The notes beneath the pieces were generated by a model. The model saw only the letters and a program-made list of their open reading frames with translations. It was not told where the DNA came from and did no database searches. This document shows, in pieces, positions 34,386 to 45,106 of a stretch of DNA of 64,000 bases (position 1 is the stretch's first letter; each line of letters opens with the position of its first letter). The translations under genes were made by a program, and so were the position numbers. The stretch is from Eoetvoesia sp035555955 (GTDB taxonomy: Bacteria > Pseudomonadota > Gammaproteobacteria > Burkholderiales > Burkholderiaceae_B): the NCBI RefSeq assembly GCF_035555955.1, contig NZ_DATMGA010000011.1, positions 62,001 to 126,000 on the forward strand, in the 5' to 3' direction.

Positions 34386-35993
34386 TCAGGCGGCGGCGCC
34401 GAACACCTTGCCGGCGTGTTCCCGCATGGCATGGAATTCGATGGCCGGGTAGAGCTCTTGCGCCACCCGCAGCTGCGCGGGCGAGCTGGCTAGGAAGGCC
34501 ACGGCGTCGACGACGTCGTAGGCGATGTGCTGGGCGTTGGCATCGGTGAACTTGCGCAGCGCCTTGGGGTCTTCCGACGTGATCCAGCGGGCCATGTTGT
34601 AGCGCGACGGCATCATGCGCGCCTCGACGCCGTATTCGGTCTTCAGGCGGTGGGCCACCACCTCGAACTGCAGCTGACCCACCGCGCCCAGCAGCAGGGC
34701 GCCGCCGGCGGCCTCGGGGCGGAAGACCTGGATGGCGCCTTCTTCGCCAAGCTGGGTCAGGCCGATGCGCAATTGCTTGACGCGCAGCGGATCCTTGACT
34801 TCCACGGCCTGGAACAGCTCGGGCGCGAAGAACGGCAGTCCCGTGAAGTGCAGGTTCTCGCCCTCGGTCAGGACATCGCCCAAATGCAGGACGCCGTGGT
34901 TGGGGATGCCGATGACGTCGCCGGCGTAGGCCTCCTCGACCAGTTCGCGCCGCTGCGATAAAAAGGACACCACGTTGTTGGGACGGATTTCCTTGCCGGT
35001 GCGGCAGACCTTGAGCTTCATGCCGCGCTCGAAGCGGCCCGAGCTGACGCGCACGAACGCCACCCGATCGCGGTGGGCGGGATCCATATTGGCCTGCACC
35101 TTGAAGACCACGCCGGTGAACTTGGGTTCCTGGGGCTGGACGATGCGCTCCAGCGCCTCGCGCGGGCCGGGCCGGGGCGCCAGCTCGACCAGGGCGTCCA
35201 GGACTTCCTGCACGCCGAAATTGTTGATGGCCGAACCGAAGAACACGGGGGTCTGCCGGCCCGCCAGGAAGGCTTCCTGGTCGAAGGCGGGCGCCGCTTC
35301 CTGAAGGAGCTCGATCTCTTCGTCGGCCTTGGCGTAGGCGTCGCCGAAGCGCCGCGCGATGTCCGGGTTGCTTCGGCCCGCGATGATCTCGTCCTGGTCG
35401 CCGCGCCGCTCCTGCCCCGCCTTGAAGACGCGCATGTGGTCGTGGCGGATGTCGAACACGCCGCCGAAGGAGCGACCCATGCCGACCGGCCAGGAGAAGG
35501 GCACGGCGTCCATGCCCAGGTGGGCTTCGATCTCGGCCAGCAGGTCCAGCGGTTCGCGAACCTCGCGGTCGAGCTTGTTGATGAAGGTGATGATGGGCGT
35601 GTTGCGCGCGCGGCAAACCTGCAGCAGGCGTATGGTCTGGGGCTCGACGCCGTTGGCGGCGTCGATGACCATGAGGGCGGCATCCACCGCCGTGAGCACC
35701 CGGTAGGTGTCTTCCGAGAAGTCCTGGTGCCCCGGGGTGTCGAGCAGGTTGATGACGCAGTCGCGGTACTCCATCTGCATGACCGAAGAGGCCACCGAAA
35801 TGCCGCGCTGCTTCTCGATTTCCATCCAGTCGGACGATGCATGGCGGCTGGCCTTGCGGGCCTTGACGCTGCCGGCGATCTGGATGGCTCCCGCGAACAG
35901 CAACAGCTTTTCCGTCAGCGTGGTCTTGCCCGCGTCGGGGTGGGAAATAATGGCGAATGTGCGCCGGCGGGCGACTTCGTTGTCAATGCTCAT
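34386..35993 (-). CDS. prfC: Peptide chain release factor 3
   Basis: RF3 is a GTPase that removes RF1/RF2 from the ribosome after termination. The 535-residue protein carries the G1 motif SHPDAGKTT (residues 18-26), the DTPGHQDFSEDTYR G3 segment, the NKLDRE G4 motif, and the RF3-specific C-terminal domain ending EHAGKVFGAAA. Length is normal. It is transcribed alone on the minus strand, downstream of rhlE with a 34-bp gap, so it could be cotranscribed with it. Confidence 0.96.
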   Translation of the reverse strand: MSIDNEVARRRTFAIISHPDAGKTTLTEKLLLFAGAIQIAGSVKARKASRHASSDWMEIEKQRGISVASSVMQMEYRDCVINLLDTPGHQDFSEDTYRVLTAVDAALMVIDAANGVEPQTIRLLQVCRARNTPIITFINKLDREVREPLDLLAEIEAHLGMDAVPFSWPVGMGRSFGGVFDIRHDHMRVFKAGQERRGDQDEIIAGRSNPDIARRFGDAYAKADEEIELLQEAAPAFDQEAFLAGRQTPVFFGSAINNFGVQEVLDALVELAPRPGPREALERIVQPQEPKFTGVVFKVQANMDPAHRDRVAFVRVSSGRFERGMKLKVCRTGKEIRPNNVVSFLSQRRELVEEAYAGDVIGIPNHGVLHLGDVLTEGENLHFTGLPFFAPELFQAVEVKDPLRVKQLRIGLTQLGEEGAIQVFRPEAAGGALLLGAVGQLQFEVVAHRLKTEYGVEARMMPSRYNMARWITSEDPKALRKFTDANAQHIAYDVVDAVAFLASSPAQLRVAQELYPAIEFHAMREHAGKVFGAAA

Positions 35994-36027
35994 GACGGAT
36001 TTTCAGGCGGATGCGGCCAAGGGCGGA

Positions 36028-37395
<1,368 letters not shown>

Positions 37396-37891
37396 GAATA
37401 ACTCCAGCGACAGCCTATCGCTCGAGTCGAGAGACACCAATCTAGGCGGACGAAGTAAAAACAAGGAATTCGTGCGTCGTTGCGCGGCGAGCCGCCGTTG
37501 CGGCGCCGTTGCAATGCTGTTGCAAATTTGCCGCCGCGTATTTGCGGCAGCGAACCTTCGCGTGTGTTTTTTTGCGCGCGGCAAGCGTTCTTGCGTACAC
37601 ATCTTCAACACATTCACACGTGTCATGCGCTGATTGGCTCGGCGCATAACTTGCCATTGTAACGCAGTTGCGGGTTTTTTCGCGCATTTATATGCGGTGG
37701 CCTGCCCGCCGAGCCCGGGAAGCGGATTTGCGCCGAAGTTCTTGGCAAGCCGGGCTTTACCTGTTGTAATTTGCCTGTCGTTCGCGCCTGCGGCGCAGCC
37801 CGCCCGGCGGGGGGGTTGCCGTTGCCGCGTGCGATAGGTAGCCGGCCTCGTTTCACGGGCGGCATCCCTTTTTGCCAACCTTGTTCCGGAA
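37396..37891. other. Divergent rhlE-lemA intergenic region
   Basis: 496 bp holding promoters of rhlE (minus) and lemA (plus). It contains TTGCAATGCTGTTGCAAATTTGC-like inverted and GTTGC-rich repeats near 37495-37540, and T-rich stretches. It may include a long structured rhlE leader. No gene is supported. Confidence 0.4.
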
Positions 37892-38515
37892 ATGACCGCA
37901 ACCATGAAACGTCTGCTGATTCTGTTGTTGATTCCCATTGTCTGCCTGCTTTCGGGCTGCGGCTATAACGAAATCCAGCGCCAGGACGAGCAGGTCAAGG
38001 CCGCCTGGTCGCAAACCCTCAACCAGTACGAGCGGCGGGCCGAACTCGTGCCCAAGCTGGTCAACTCGGTCAATGCCTATATGGTGAACGAACGCACCGT
38101 ACTGACCCAGGTCACCGAGGCGCGCTCCAAGGTCGGCAGCATCCAGATCAAGGCCAGCGACCTGGACAACCCCCAGCTCATGGCCAAGTTCGAGCAGGCC
38201 CAGGCCCAGTTGTCGTCCGCGCTGTCGCGTCTTATTGCCGTGTCGGAAAACTATCCCCAGCTCAAAAGCGACGGGCTGTTCCGCGACCTCATGACGCAGC
38301 TGGAGGGCACTGAAAACCGCATCGCGACCGAGCGTGGCCGCTATGTGCAGGCGGTACAGGCCTACAACCTCACCATTCGCCAGTTCCCCACCCTCATCAC
38401 CGCGAAGATTTTCGGCTATCACGTCAAAGAGAACTACGGCATGGACAAGCAGGACCAGATCATGCGCGACCCCGAGGTCAAGTTCGACGTGCCGACGCCC
38501 GCAGCGGCGAAGTAG
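37892..38515 (+). CDS. lemA: LemA family lipoprotein
   Basis: 207-residue LemA-family protein: N-terminal hydrophobic segment with lipobox LLSGC (Cys about residue 27), then an antiparallel helical domain with WSQTLNQYERRAELVPKLVNSVNAY and FEQAQAQLSSALSRLIAVSENYPQLKSD, both family signatures. Function is uncertain; it is probably envelope-associated. A second ATG at 37904 (MKRLLILLL) may be the true start, giving a more typical signal peptide. It forms a cluster with two TPM-domain genes downstream. Confidence 0.9.
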   Translation: MTATMKRLLILLLIPIVCLLSGCGYNEIQRQDEQVKAAWSQTLNQYERRAELVPKLVNSVNAYMVNERTVLTQVTEARSKVGSIQIKASDLDNPQLMAKFEQAQAQLSSALSRLIAVSENYPQLKSDGLFRDLMTQLEGTENRIATERGRYVQAVQAYNLTIRQFPTLITAKIFGYHVKENYGMDKQDQIMRDPEVKFDVPTPAAAK

Positions 38516-38595
38516 GGGCGGTGCAGCGGCGGCATTTGGCAACATCAATCGGTGTCTGGATCATGGCAAACAGTGTTCAAGAAGGAAAGAGCCGG

Positions 38596-39534
38596 ATGGC
38601 TGTGGCGATAGTCCGTCCAGCGGCCTTGCCGCGGGCCGCCGCGCGGTCTGGCTTGATGTGGCTTGCGATGGCGGCCGCCCTGTTCTCGTTGTGCCTGCAG
38701 GCCTTGCCAGCGCGAGCCGCCGAGGCCGCCATTCCTGCGCTTACCGCCCGCGTCACCGACACCACGCATACGCTTGACCAGGCCACGCAAGACCAGCTCA
38801 CCAAGACCCTTGCCGCGCTCGAGCAGCGCAAGGGGGCGCAGATCGCCGTGCTGATGATCCCCACGACGGGCAGCGAAAGCATAGAGCAGTACGCCGTGCG
38901 CGCGTTCGAGCAGTGGAAGCTGGGCCGCAAGAACGTCGACGACGGCATTCTTTTCCTGGTGGCCAAGAACGACCGCAAGCTGCGCATCGAGGTGGGCTAT
39001 GGGCTGGAGGGCGCGGTGCCCGACCTGCTGGCCGGCCGGATCATCCGTGAGCAGGTTGCGCCCCGGTTCAAGCAGGGCGACTTTGCCGGAGGCGTTACCG
39101 CCGGCGTGAATAGCCTGGTCAAGCTGGTGGACGGCGAGGATCTGCCTCCTCCGCCCAAACAGGCGGCGCCGGATTCCTCTTCCGTCGAGGGGCCCGGCGT
39201 CATGCTGCTGCCGCTGGCCTTCTTTTCCCTGGTCATGCCGCCGCTGCTGGCCCTGATCGTCATCGGCGTTTTTACCGGCCTGCTGTTCGGCAGCCTGGGC
39301 GCGGCCGTGCTGGGGGGCGTGGCGGCGCTGCTCATCAGCCTGGTTGGGCGGGCGCTGGGCGCCGGCCGGGGCGGAGCCCGCGCATCGCGCCGCGGCGGCG
39401 TCGTCGGCGGCCTGGGAGGATTGGGAGGCTTCGGCGGAGGCGGCGGGTTTGGCGGCGGTGGATTCGGCGGGGGCGGCGGGTTCGGTGGAGGTGGCGGCGG
39501 CAGCGGAGGCGGAGGCGCTTCCGGCGGCTGGTAG
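38596..39534 (+). CDS. TPM-domain membrane protein with Gly-rich tail (YgcG-like)
   Basis: 312-residue exported membrane protein. It has a signal segment (LMWLAMAAALFSLCLQALPARAA), a periplasmic TPM domain (about residues 50-165, VTDTTHTLDQATQDQL and KLRIEVGYGLEGAVPD), transmembrane helices around residues 205-255, and a C-terminal tail of glycine/phenylalanine repeats (GGFGGGGGFGGGG) with Ser at the end. TPM proteins work with LemA partners in envelope maintenance, but the activity is unsettled. Start at 38596 is supported by AAGGAAAG 6 bp upstream. Confidence 0.88.
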   Translation: MAVAIVRPAALPRAAARSGLMWLAMAAALFSLCLQALPARAAEAAIPALTARVTDTTHTLDQATQDQLTKTLAALEQRKGAQIAVLMIPTTGSESIEQYAVRAFEQWKLGRKNVDDGILFLVAKNDRKLRIEVGYGLEGAVPDLLAGRIIREQVAPRFKQGDFAGGVTAGVNSLVKLVDGEDLPPPPKQAAPDSSSVEGPGVMLLPLAFFSLVMPPLLALIVIGVFTGLLFGSLGAAVLGGVAALLISLVGRALGAGRGGARASRRGGVVGGLGGLGGFGGGGGFGGGGFGGGGGFGGGGGGSGGGGASGGW

Positions 39535-39616
39535 GGCCGGCCGGCGATGAACACATGGCAGTGTCCGGCCGCGCTGTGCGCCATGGCCGTAACCAGAACA
39601 TAAGCAGGAGGTCGAT

Positions 39617-40123
39617 GTGCGTCAGGACGGCGGCAAATGGAAGGAGCTGAGCGGGTGGGCGTTTGCCGAAGGGCATTGGCTGCGCCGCAAGCACTTCACC
39701 CCCCAGGTGTTGTCGGACATCGCGCAGCGCATCCGCCAAAGCGAACAGGGCCACACCGGCGAACTTATGGTGGCAGTCGAGGCGGTTGCGCCTGCGCACG
39801 AGCGCGACAGTCATTTGCGCGCCCTGGAGGTGTTCGGGCGCCTGCGGGTCTGGGACACTCCGTTCAATACCGGTGTTTTGCTGTACCTGGCGCTGGACCG
39901 GCACAGCATCGAGATCGTGGCCGACCGGGGTGTTGCGGCGCCGGCGCAGATTTGGGAAAGCGTGATCGCCAAGCTGCAGAACCGGCTGCAGCATGGCGAC
40001 TACGCGGCCGGCCTGCTGGATGCTGTGGCCGCCATCGAGCAGGCCCTGGCCTTGTACTGCCCGCCATTGCCCGAAGGGCGGGAAAACCGCAACGACCTGC
40101 CCGACGAGCCCGTGCTGCTGTAG
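39617..40123 (+). CDS. TPM-domain protein
   Basis: 168-residue soluble protein carrying a second TPM-type domain (SEQGHTGELMVAVEAVAPAH, GVLLYLALDRHSIEIVADRGV) without a signal peptide. The GTG start at 39617 has AGGAGG 5 bp upstream. It ends the lemA-TPM-TPM set. This trio is common in Betaproteobacteria and suggests a shared envelope-related function, cytoplasmic-face for this member. Confidence 0.82.
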   Translation: MRQDGGKWKELSGWAFAEGHWLRRKHFTPQVLSDIAQRIRQSEQGHTGELMVAVEAVAPAHERDSHLRALEVFGRLRVWDTPFNTGVLLYLALDRHSIEIVADRGVAAPAQIWESVIAKLQNRLQHGDYAAGLLDAVAAIEQALALYCPPLPEGRENRNDLPDEPVLL

Positions 40124-40154
40124 GTGCGGCCCTGGGGTTTGCCCGATGTCGGGA

Positions 40155-41585
40155 TCAGGCCAGCGTGTAGGCGGTCTTCACGACCGTGAAGAACTCCTGC
40201 GCATAGCGCCCTTGTTCGCGCGGGCCGTGGCTGGAGCCTTTGCGCCCGCCGAAGGGCACATGGTAGTCCACGCCCGCGGTGGCGACATTGACCATGACCA
40301 TGCCGGCCTGGCTGGCGCGTTTGAAGTGGGTGGCGTGTTTCAGCGATTGCGTGCAGATGCCCGAGCTCAGGCCGAATTCGGTGTCGTTGGCCAGGGCCAC
40401 GGCATGCTCGTAGTCGTCGGCGGGAATGACGCTGGCGACGGGGCCGAAGATTTCCTCGCGTGAAATCCGCATGTCGTTCGTGGCGTCGGCGAATACCGCC
40501 GGGCTGAAGTAATAGCCGTTGCCGGCGGCCTGCAGGCGTTCTCCGCCGCAAAGCAGGCGCGCGCCTTCGGCCTTGCCGATCGCCACGTATTCCAGGTTCT
40601 GCTGCAACTGGGACTCGTCGGAAACCGGGCCGATCTGGGTTTCGGGCGCCAGCGCGTGGCCCACGCGCAGGGCCTTGGTGCGTTCTGCCAAGGTCTGGGT
40701 GAACTGGTCGTAGATGCCGCGCTCGACGATGATGCGGCTGCTGGCCGTGCAGCGCTGCCCCGTTGAATAGAACGCGCCCTGTATCGCGCAGTTGAGCGCG
40801 GTTTCGAGGTCGGCGTCGTCCAGGACGATGAGCGGGTTCTTGCCGCCCAGTTCCAGTTGCGCTTTCTTTTGCAGGGCGGCGGTTTGCTGCAATATCTGCC
40901 TGCCCGTTTCCACCGAACCCGTGAAGGTGATGGCGTCGACGCGCGGGTCGGCGATGAGCGCCGCGCCTACGACCGAGCCGCGGCCCATGACCAGGTTGAA
41001 GACGCCCGCGGGCAGGCCGCTGCGGCTGATGATGTCGGCCAGCGCCCAGGCCGAGCCGGGAACGAGGTCGGCCGGCTTGAACACGACGCAGTTGCCGTAG
41101 GCCAGCGCGGGCGCGATTTTCCAGGCCGGAATGGCAATAGGGAAATTCCAGGGTGTGATGATGCCGACCACGCCTATGGGTTCTCGCGTGACTTCGACCT
41201 GGACGCCGGGGCGCACCGATGCCTGGATGTCGCCGACGATACGCAGGGCTTCGCCGGCGAAGAACTTGAAGATCTGTCCGGCGCGGGCCGCTTCGCCAAT
41301 GGCTTCGGGCAAGGTCTTGCCTTCTTCGCGGGCCAGCAGTTCGCCCAGTTCGTCCTTGCGCGCGAGAATTTCGGCGCCGATCCGGTCCAGGGCGTCGAAG
41401 CGCTGCTGCGGCGTGCCGAGCGACCAGGACGGCCAGGCCGCGTGCGCGGCGGCGATGGCGTCCTGGACGTCGGCCTCGGAGGCCCGGACGTATTGGCCGA
41501 CGACGTCGTCCAGGTCGGAGGGATTGAGATTGTTCTGGCTATTCGAAGCGCCGATCCATTCGCCGGCAATCCAGTTGTTGTGCAT
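40155..41585 (-). CDS. Aldehyde dehydrogenase (semialdehyde type)
   Basis: 476-residue NAD(P)-dependent aldehyde dehydrogenase. Seen: ITPWNFPIAIPAWKIAPAL, FTGSVETGRQI, catalytic Glu in LELGGKNPLIV, catalytic Cys in YSTGQRCTASSR (about residue 282), and IFGPVASV. The end GGRKGSSHGPREQGRYAQEFFTVVKTAY resembles 2-oxoglutarate-semialdehyde dehydrogenases. It follows fdxA by 102 bp on the minus strand, whose promoter carries the island operator. If the enamidase-like protein releases a formyl dicarboxylate, this enzyme could oxidise that aldehyde (inference). Confidence 0.9.
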   Translation of the reverse strand: MHNNWIAGEWIGASNSQNNLNPSDLDDVVGQYVRASEADVQDAIAAAHAAWPSWSLGTPQQRFDALDRIGAEILARKDELGELLAREEGKTLPEAIGEAARAGQIFKFFAGEALRIVGDIQASVRPGVQVEVTREPIGVVGIITPWNFPIAIPAWKIAPALAYGNCVVFKPADLVPGSAWALADIISRSGLPAGVFNLVMGRGSVVGAALIADPRVDAITFTGSVETGRQILQQTAALQKKAQLELGGKNPLIVLDDADLETALNCAIQGAFYSTGQRCTASSRIIVERGIYDQFTQTLAERTKALRVGHALAPETQIGPVSDESQLQQNLEYVAIGKAEGARLLCGGERLQAAGNGYYFSPAVFADATNDMRISREEIFGPVASVIPADDYEHAVALANDTEFGLSSGICTQSLKHATHFKRASQAGMVMVNVATAGVDYHVPFGGRKGSSHGPREQGRYAQEFFTVVKTAYTLA

Positions 41586-41687
41586 GGAGTGTGTCCTTGA
41601 TGACCATGGGTGTGCGTTGCGGGATGCGAACGCGTTCGGCGGCCGCCAGCCGCCTGCCGGTTCGGGCAGCGCAACCTTCGCGGCGAA

Positions 41688-42011
41688 TCAGCGTTCCAGG
41701 AATTCGAGTTTATCGCTTTTGTCTTTCCAGTCGTCCGCGTCGGGCAGGGGGTCTTCGCTGTCGGAGATGACCTCCCATTGCTGGGACAACTGGGCATTGA
41801 GCTCGATGAAGACTTCCTGGCCTTCGGGCAGGTCTTCCTCGGCGTAAATGGCGTTGGCCGGGCATTCGGCCACGCACACGGCGCAGTCGATGCATTCTTC
41901 CGGGTCGATCACCAGGAAGTTGGGGCCGGCGTGAAAACAGTCGACGGGGCATACGCTGACACAGTCGGTGTAGCGGCATTTGATACAGGCTTCGGTTACT
42001 ACGTGAGTCAT
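41688..42011 (-). CDS. fdxA: Ferredoxin FdxA ([3Fe-4S][4Fe-4S])
   Basis: 107-residue seven-iron ferredoxin. N-terminal Cys residues in ACIKCRYTDCVSVCPVDCF and the second set in CIDCAVCVAECP give the two clusters, and the acidic C-terminal tail is typical of FdxA. It is a low-potential electron carrier. Its upstream region has two copies of the island operator, shared with the divergent TetR gene. It is thus a candidate donor for the 6-hydroxynicotinate-reductase-like enzyme, whose family is ferredoxin-dependent. Confidence 0.94.
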   Translation of the reverse strand: MTHVVTEACIKCRYTDCVSVCPVDCFHAGPNFLVIDPEECIDCAVCVAECPANAIYAEEDLPEGQEVFIELNAQLSQQWEVISDSEDPLPDADDWKDKSDKLEFLER

Positions 42012-42095
42012 TTCGGCTCCTTGCTGATTGTTGTTCTGCGCGCGCGGCGCGTGTGCCGGCCGGCGACGGATTCACGCATGGTAGACCATAAAATT

Positions 42096-42134
42096 AATGT
42101 AGTAAATACCAAATTGTTTAGTATTGACTACATT
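42096..42134. promoter_or_regulatory. Double operator, fdxA/tetR divergent promoter
   Basis: 39-bp inverted arrangement of two 18-bp boxes: AATGTAGTAAATACCAAA (42096-42113) and, reverse complement, TTTAGTATTGACTACATT (42117-42134). The outer 14 bp arms are inverted repeats with one mismatch. The second box overlaps the stretch just upstream of the TetR start, implying autorepression. Confidence 0.75.
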
Positions 42135-42168
42135 TTTTTTTGATGCAAGAATTGGGGCATTCATCTTA

Positions 42169-42939
42169 ATGGCCGGCCTTATGGTTACAGGTATAAAAAA
42201 AGTCAGAACGGCGTTCGCCGACGAGGAAGGGGCCGCGGCCAAAAGCGCGCCGGCCAGGAAGCCGGCGGCGCGTTCCGCGCGCAAGACGCCGGCGCAGCTG
42301 GCAACGCGGGGCGCCCAGGAGCGCGCGCACAAAACCCGGGACGCCATCTTGCGCGCCGCCACCCGGGTGTTCGCCCGCAACGGCTTCACCGAAGGAAAAA
42401 TCGAAAGCATTTCCAAGCTGTCGCGCACGCACGACCGCATGATCTACTACTACTTCGGCAGCAAGGCCCAGCTTTTCGTCGAAGTGCTGGAAGCCACCTA
42501 CCAAAAGATGAACGAGGCCGAGGCGAACATCCACATCGATCTCGAAGACCCGGTCGCCGCGCTGACGACAGTGGTGAATTTCGTCTGGCAGTATTACCTG
42601 GACCATCCCGAATTCATTACCCTGCTCAATAGCGAGAACCTGCTCAAGGGCAAGCACATCAAGAAATCCGCCCGCGCCAGCGAACTGTCGTCGCCGGCGG
42701 TGGGGGTGCTCGACCAGGTGCTGCGCTCGGGGGTCGAGAAAGGTCTTTTTCGCGGCAGCATCAGCGCCCGCGACCTGTATATCGAAATCGCGGCACTGGG
42801 CTACTTTTATTTGTCCAACCACTACACCCTGAGCGTGTTTCTCAATTCCAATCTGCGGGGCCAGGGCGAACTGGAGCACTGGCGAACTTTTATCGTCGAC
42901 ATCGCCCTGCGCTCCGTCGCGCGCCTGCCCGGCGATTGA
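42169..42939 (+). CDS. TetR family regulator (island regulator 1)
   Basis: 256-residue TetR/AcrR-type repressor. It has a basic Ala/Lys-rich N-terminal extension (residues 10-50), then the HTH domain (AILRAATRVFARNGFTEGKIESISK, HDRMIYYYFGSKAQLFVEVLE) and a ligand-binding helical domain. It is clearly paralogous to the TetR protein at 56748-57443 (IYYYFGSK, LFVEVLEA, ENL-KGKHI, LGYFY-SN-YT shared). The start at 42169 is chosen over an upstream TTG; an ATG at 42181 is possible. It is divergent from fdxA with operator boxes between, so it is probably autoregulated and controls the island. Confidence 0.88.
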   Translation: MAGLMVTGIKKVRTAFADEEGAAAKSAPARKPAARSARKTPAQLATRGAQERAHKTRDAILRAATRVFARNGFTEGKIESISKLSRTHDRMIYYYFGSKAQLFVEVLEATYQKMNEAEANIHIDLEDPVAALTTVVNFVWQYYLDHPEFITLLNSENLLKGKHIKKSARASELSSPAVGVLDQVLRSGVEKGLFRGSISARDLYIEIAALGYFYLSNHYTLSVFLNSNLRGQGELEHWRTFIVDIALRSVARLPGD

Positions 42940-43057
42940 GCCGGCCGCGCAACGCCGCCATTTCCTGGAACGCCGCGCCTGCCGGCGTTTTTTTTGGATG
43001 GACGAAGCATCAGGAACATGGTGGAAGATTGGGGTTTCCCCTGCTTTCGATGCAATT

Positions 43058-43075
43058 AATGTAGTGAGTACTAAA
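43058..43075 (+). promoter_or_regulatory. Operator box upstream of hydrolase/ABC operon
   Basis: AATGTAGTGAGTACTAAA contains the perfect inner inverted repeat TAGT-n4-ACTA. It lies 77 bp upstream of the first isochorismatase-fold gene. It matches the boxes at 42096, 49477 and 57660. Confidence 0.72.
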
Positions 43076-43151
43076 CAAATTAATTGGCTTGTGATAATCT
43101 GCGCAAAAAGAAGAACCGACACAATGCGCCTGAACGGACGGTGGAGACAAC

Positions 43152-43793
43152 ATGACCGAATCATTTGCTGAACACAAGACGCGGGACGAGCCTGTCGTGC
43201 TCGAACCCGGGAGCACCGCGGTACTCGTCGTCGACATGCTGAACGACTTCTGTACGAACGGCGGCGCCATGGTGCTGCCGGGCGCCGAAAAGCTCTATGG
43301 CCCGCAAAACGCGGTCATGCGCGCGGCCCGTGCCGCCGGTTCGCCCGTGGTGCACATCGTGGACATGCACAGGCCGAATCTCGCGTGCGACAGGGAGTTC
43401 CTGAAGCGCACGCCGCATTGCATGCAAGGGCAGTGGGGTTCGCAGATCGTGGACGAGCTGGAACAGGGCCCGCGGGATTTCACCGTGATCAAGCGCCGCT
43501 ATTCGGGCTTCTTCAATACCGACCTCGATCTCACGCTGAAGGACCTGCGCGTGGACACCTTGGTCGTCATGGGCGTGGTCACCAACATCTGCGTCCGCTC
43601 CACCGTGCACGATGCGTTCTTCCTGGGCTATCGCGTCATCGTCCTGCAGGATTGCGTTGCCGCCACTGGCCCCCGCGAGCAGGAGTCCTCCCTTTACGAC
43701 ATCGCCACGCATTTCGGCGTCGTATCGACTTCCGCATCCGCCGTTGCCGCGCTTGAAGCGCGGCAGCCCATCCAAATTCTGGAGTGCGCCTGA
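43152..43793 (+). CDS. Isochorismatase-family cysteine hydrolase
   Basis: 213-residue amidase-fold enzyme. The catalytic Asp-Lys-Cys triad is visible as D28 (VVDMLNDF), K114 (VIKRRYSGF) and C147 (GVVTNICVRST). The TNICVRST form is usual in amidases such as nicotinamidase- or biuret/carbamoyl-hydrolase-type members rather than true isochorismatases. First gene of the operon with the five-gene ABC importer, behind an operator box, so it probably deaminates or deamidates the imported compound. The exact substrate is not predictable. Confidence 0.87.
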   Translation: MTESFAEHKTRDEPVVLEPGSTAVLVVDMLNDFCTNGGAMVLPGAEKLYGPQNAVMRAARAAGSPVVHIVDMHRPNLACDREFLKRTPHCMQGQWGSQIVDELEQGPRDFTVIKRRYSGFFNTDLDLTLKDLRVDTLVVMGVVTNICVRSTVHDAFFLGYRVIVLQDCVAATGPREQESSLYDIATHFGVVSTSASAVAALEARQPIQILECA

Positions 43794-43903
43794 GCGGCGC
43801 TTCCGATGCGCGCCGGCGTGCGGGCAAGGCTCTTCGCAAAAAGCGCGCCGGCCATGAAATTGCTGTTTCCTGTGTGAAAGACAACTATTGAAGGAATGCA
43901 ACG

Positions 43904-45106
43904 ATGGAACATGAGAAACTGGACGATCACGCCGCGCGCCGCCGTTCTTTGCTGTTGGCTTCGGCCGGCATGGCCGCCGCCGGACTCGCGGGCCTGCCGC
44001 GCTTTGCCCGGGCGGCCGCGCCGACCATAAAGGTGGGGATACTGCAGCCTTTCTCCGGCGGGCTGGAGGCCCTGGGCGAGCAGGGCGGCCATGCTGCGCG
44101 CCTGGCGCTGGATGAGGCCAATGCGGCCGGCGGGGTGCTGGGAGGGCGCATGTTCGAGATCATCCGCGCCGACACCCGCACCGACCCGAAGACCGCCGTC
44201 GAGCGCACCAACGAACTGATACGCCGCTACAAGGTCAATGCCATCATCGGGCCGGTCACCAGCGCCGAGCGCGACGCCATCCGTCCGCTGGTCGAGCGTT
44301 ATAAAACGCCCCTGCTGTACGCCACCGACTACGAGGGCGGAACCTGCAGCCGCTACATTACTTTCTACAGCTCGGTGCCGGCTCAATGGGTGAACACCTT
44401 CATTCCCTATGTGGCGCAGCACGGTTCCAAGAAGCTTTACCTCATCGGCAGCGACTATGTCTGGCCGCGCAAGATCAACGAGTCCATCAAGGCCATCGCG
44501 GGCCAGGGCGGGGCGCAGATAGTCGCCGAGGAGTACGCGCCATGGGGGGTCAAGGACTACATAGGCACGATCCGCAAGATCGCCTCGTCGGGCGCCGACA
44601 TGGTGGTCGTTTCCATTGTGGGCGCCGACGCCATCACCTTCGTCAAGCAGTTCGTCGCCGCTGGCCTGAAAGACAAGATCAAGATCGCCTTCTTCGGGTT
44701 CAGCGAAAACTACCTGGCCGGCCTGACCAATGAAGAGTCGGAAGGCATTCTTACCGTATGCAACTTCACGGCCTCGCTGGACAAGCCCGAGGCCAGGGAG
44801 CTGGTGGCCAAGATGCGCGCCAAGTACGGGCCCGACACCATCGTCAGCAATACCGTGGATGCGCACTACACGCTTACCCGCTTCTACGTCGAGGCCGTCA
44901 AGCGCGCCAACAGCGACAACAAGGAAGCCATCACCGACGCCCTGGTGGGCCACAGCATGATGTCCGGCAACGGCGAGGTAACGCTTAGAGCCAGCGACCG
45001 CCATGCCGACCTGAACATCCTGATCGCCCAGGCGCAGGGCGGGCGCATGGTGGTGCTCAAGGACGTCGGCCGCGTGGTGGCGCCGCTGCAGTGTCCCAAG
45101 GCATGA
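43904..45106 (+). CDS. Urea/amide-type ABC transporter substrate-binding protein
   Basis: 400-residue periplasmic binding protein of the UrtA/AmiC (Peripla_BP type 1) group. A twin-arginine-like signal (AARRRSLLLASAGMAAAGLAG) precedes KVGILQPFSGGLEALGEQG. Conserved segments include IIGPVTSAERDAIRPL, YLIGSDYVWPRKINES and VDAHYTLTRFYVEAV. The group binds urea, short amides or branched amino acids. It is the binding component of the importer encoded by the next four genes; its stop overlaps the ATPase start (ATGA). Confidence 0.9.
   Translation: MEHEKLDDHAARRRSLLLASAGMAAAGLAGLPRFARAAAPTIKVGILQPFSGGLEALGEQGGHAARLALDEANAAGGVLGGRMFEIIRADTRTDPKTAVERTNELIRRYKVNAIIGPVTSAERDAIRPLVERYKTPLLYATDYEGGTCSRYITFYSSVPAQWVNTFIPYVAQHGSKKLYLIGSDYVWPRKINESIKAIAGQGGAQIVAEEYAPWGVKDYIGTIRKIASSGADMVVVSIVGADAITFVKQFVAAGLKDKIKIAFFGFSENYLAGLTNEESEGILTVCNFTASLDKPEARELVAKMRAKYGPDTIVSNTVDAHYTLTRFYVEAVKRANSDNKEAITDALVGHSMMSGNGEVTLRASDRHADLNILIAQAQGGRMVVLKDVGRVVAPLQCPKA

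Noticed and set aside
39400..39534. Glycine-coding repeats that look like a tandem-repeat locus
   Set aside because: It is the Gly/Phe tail normal for TPM-domain (YgcG-like) proteins.
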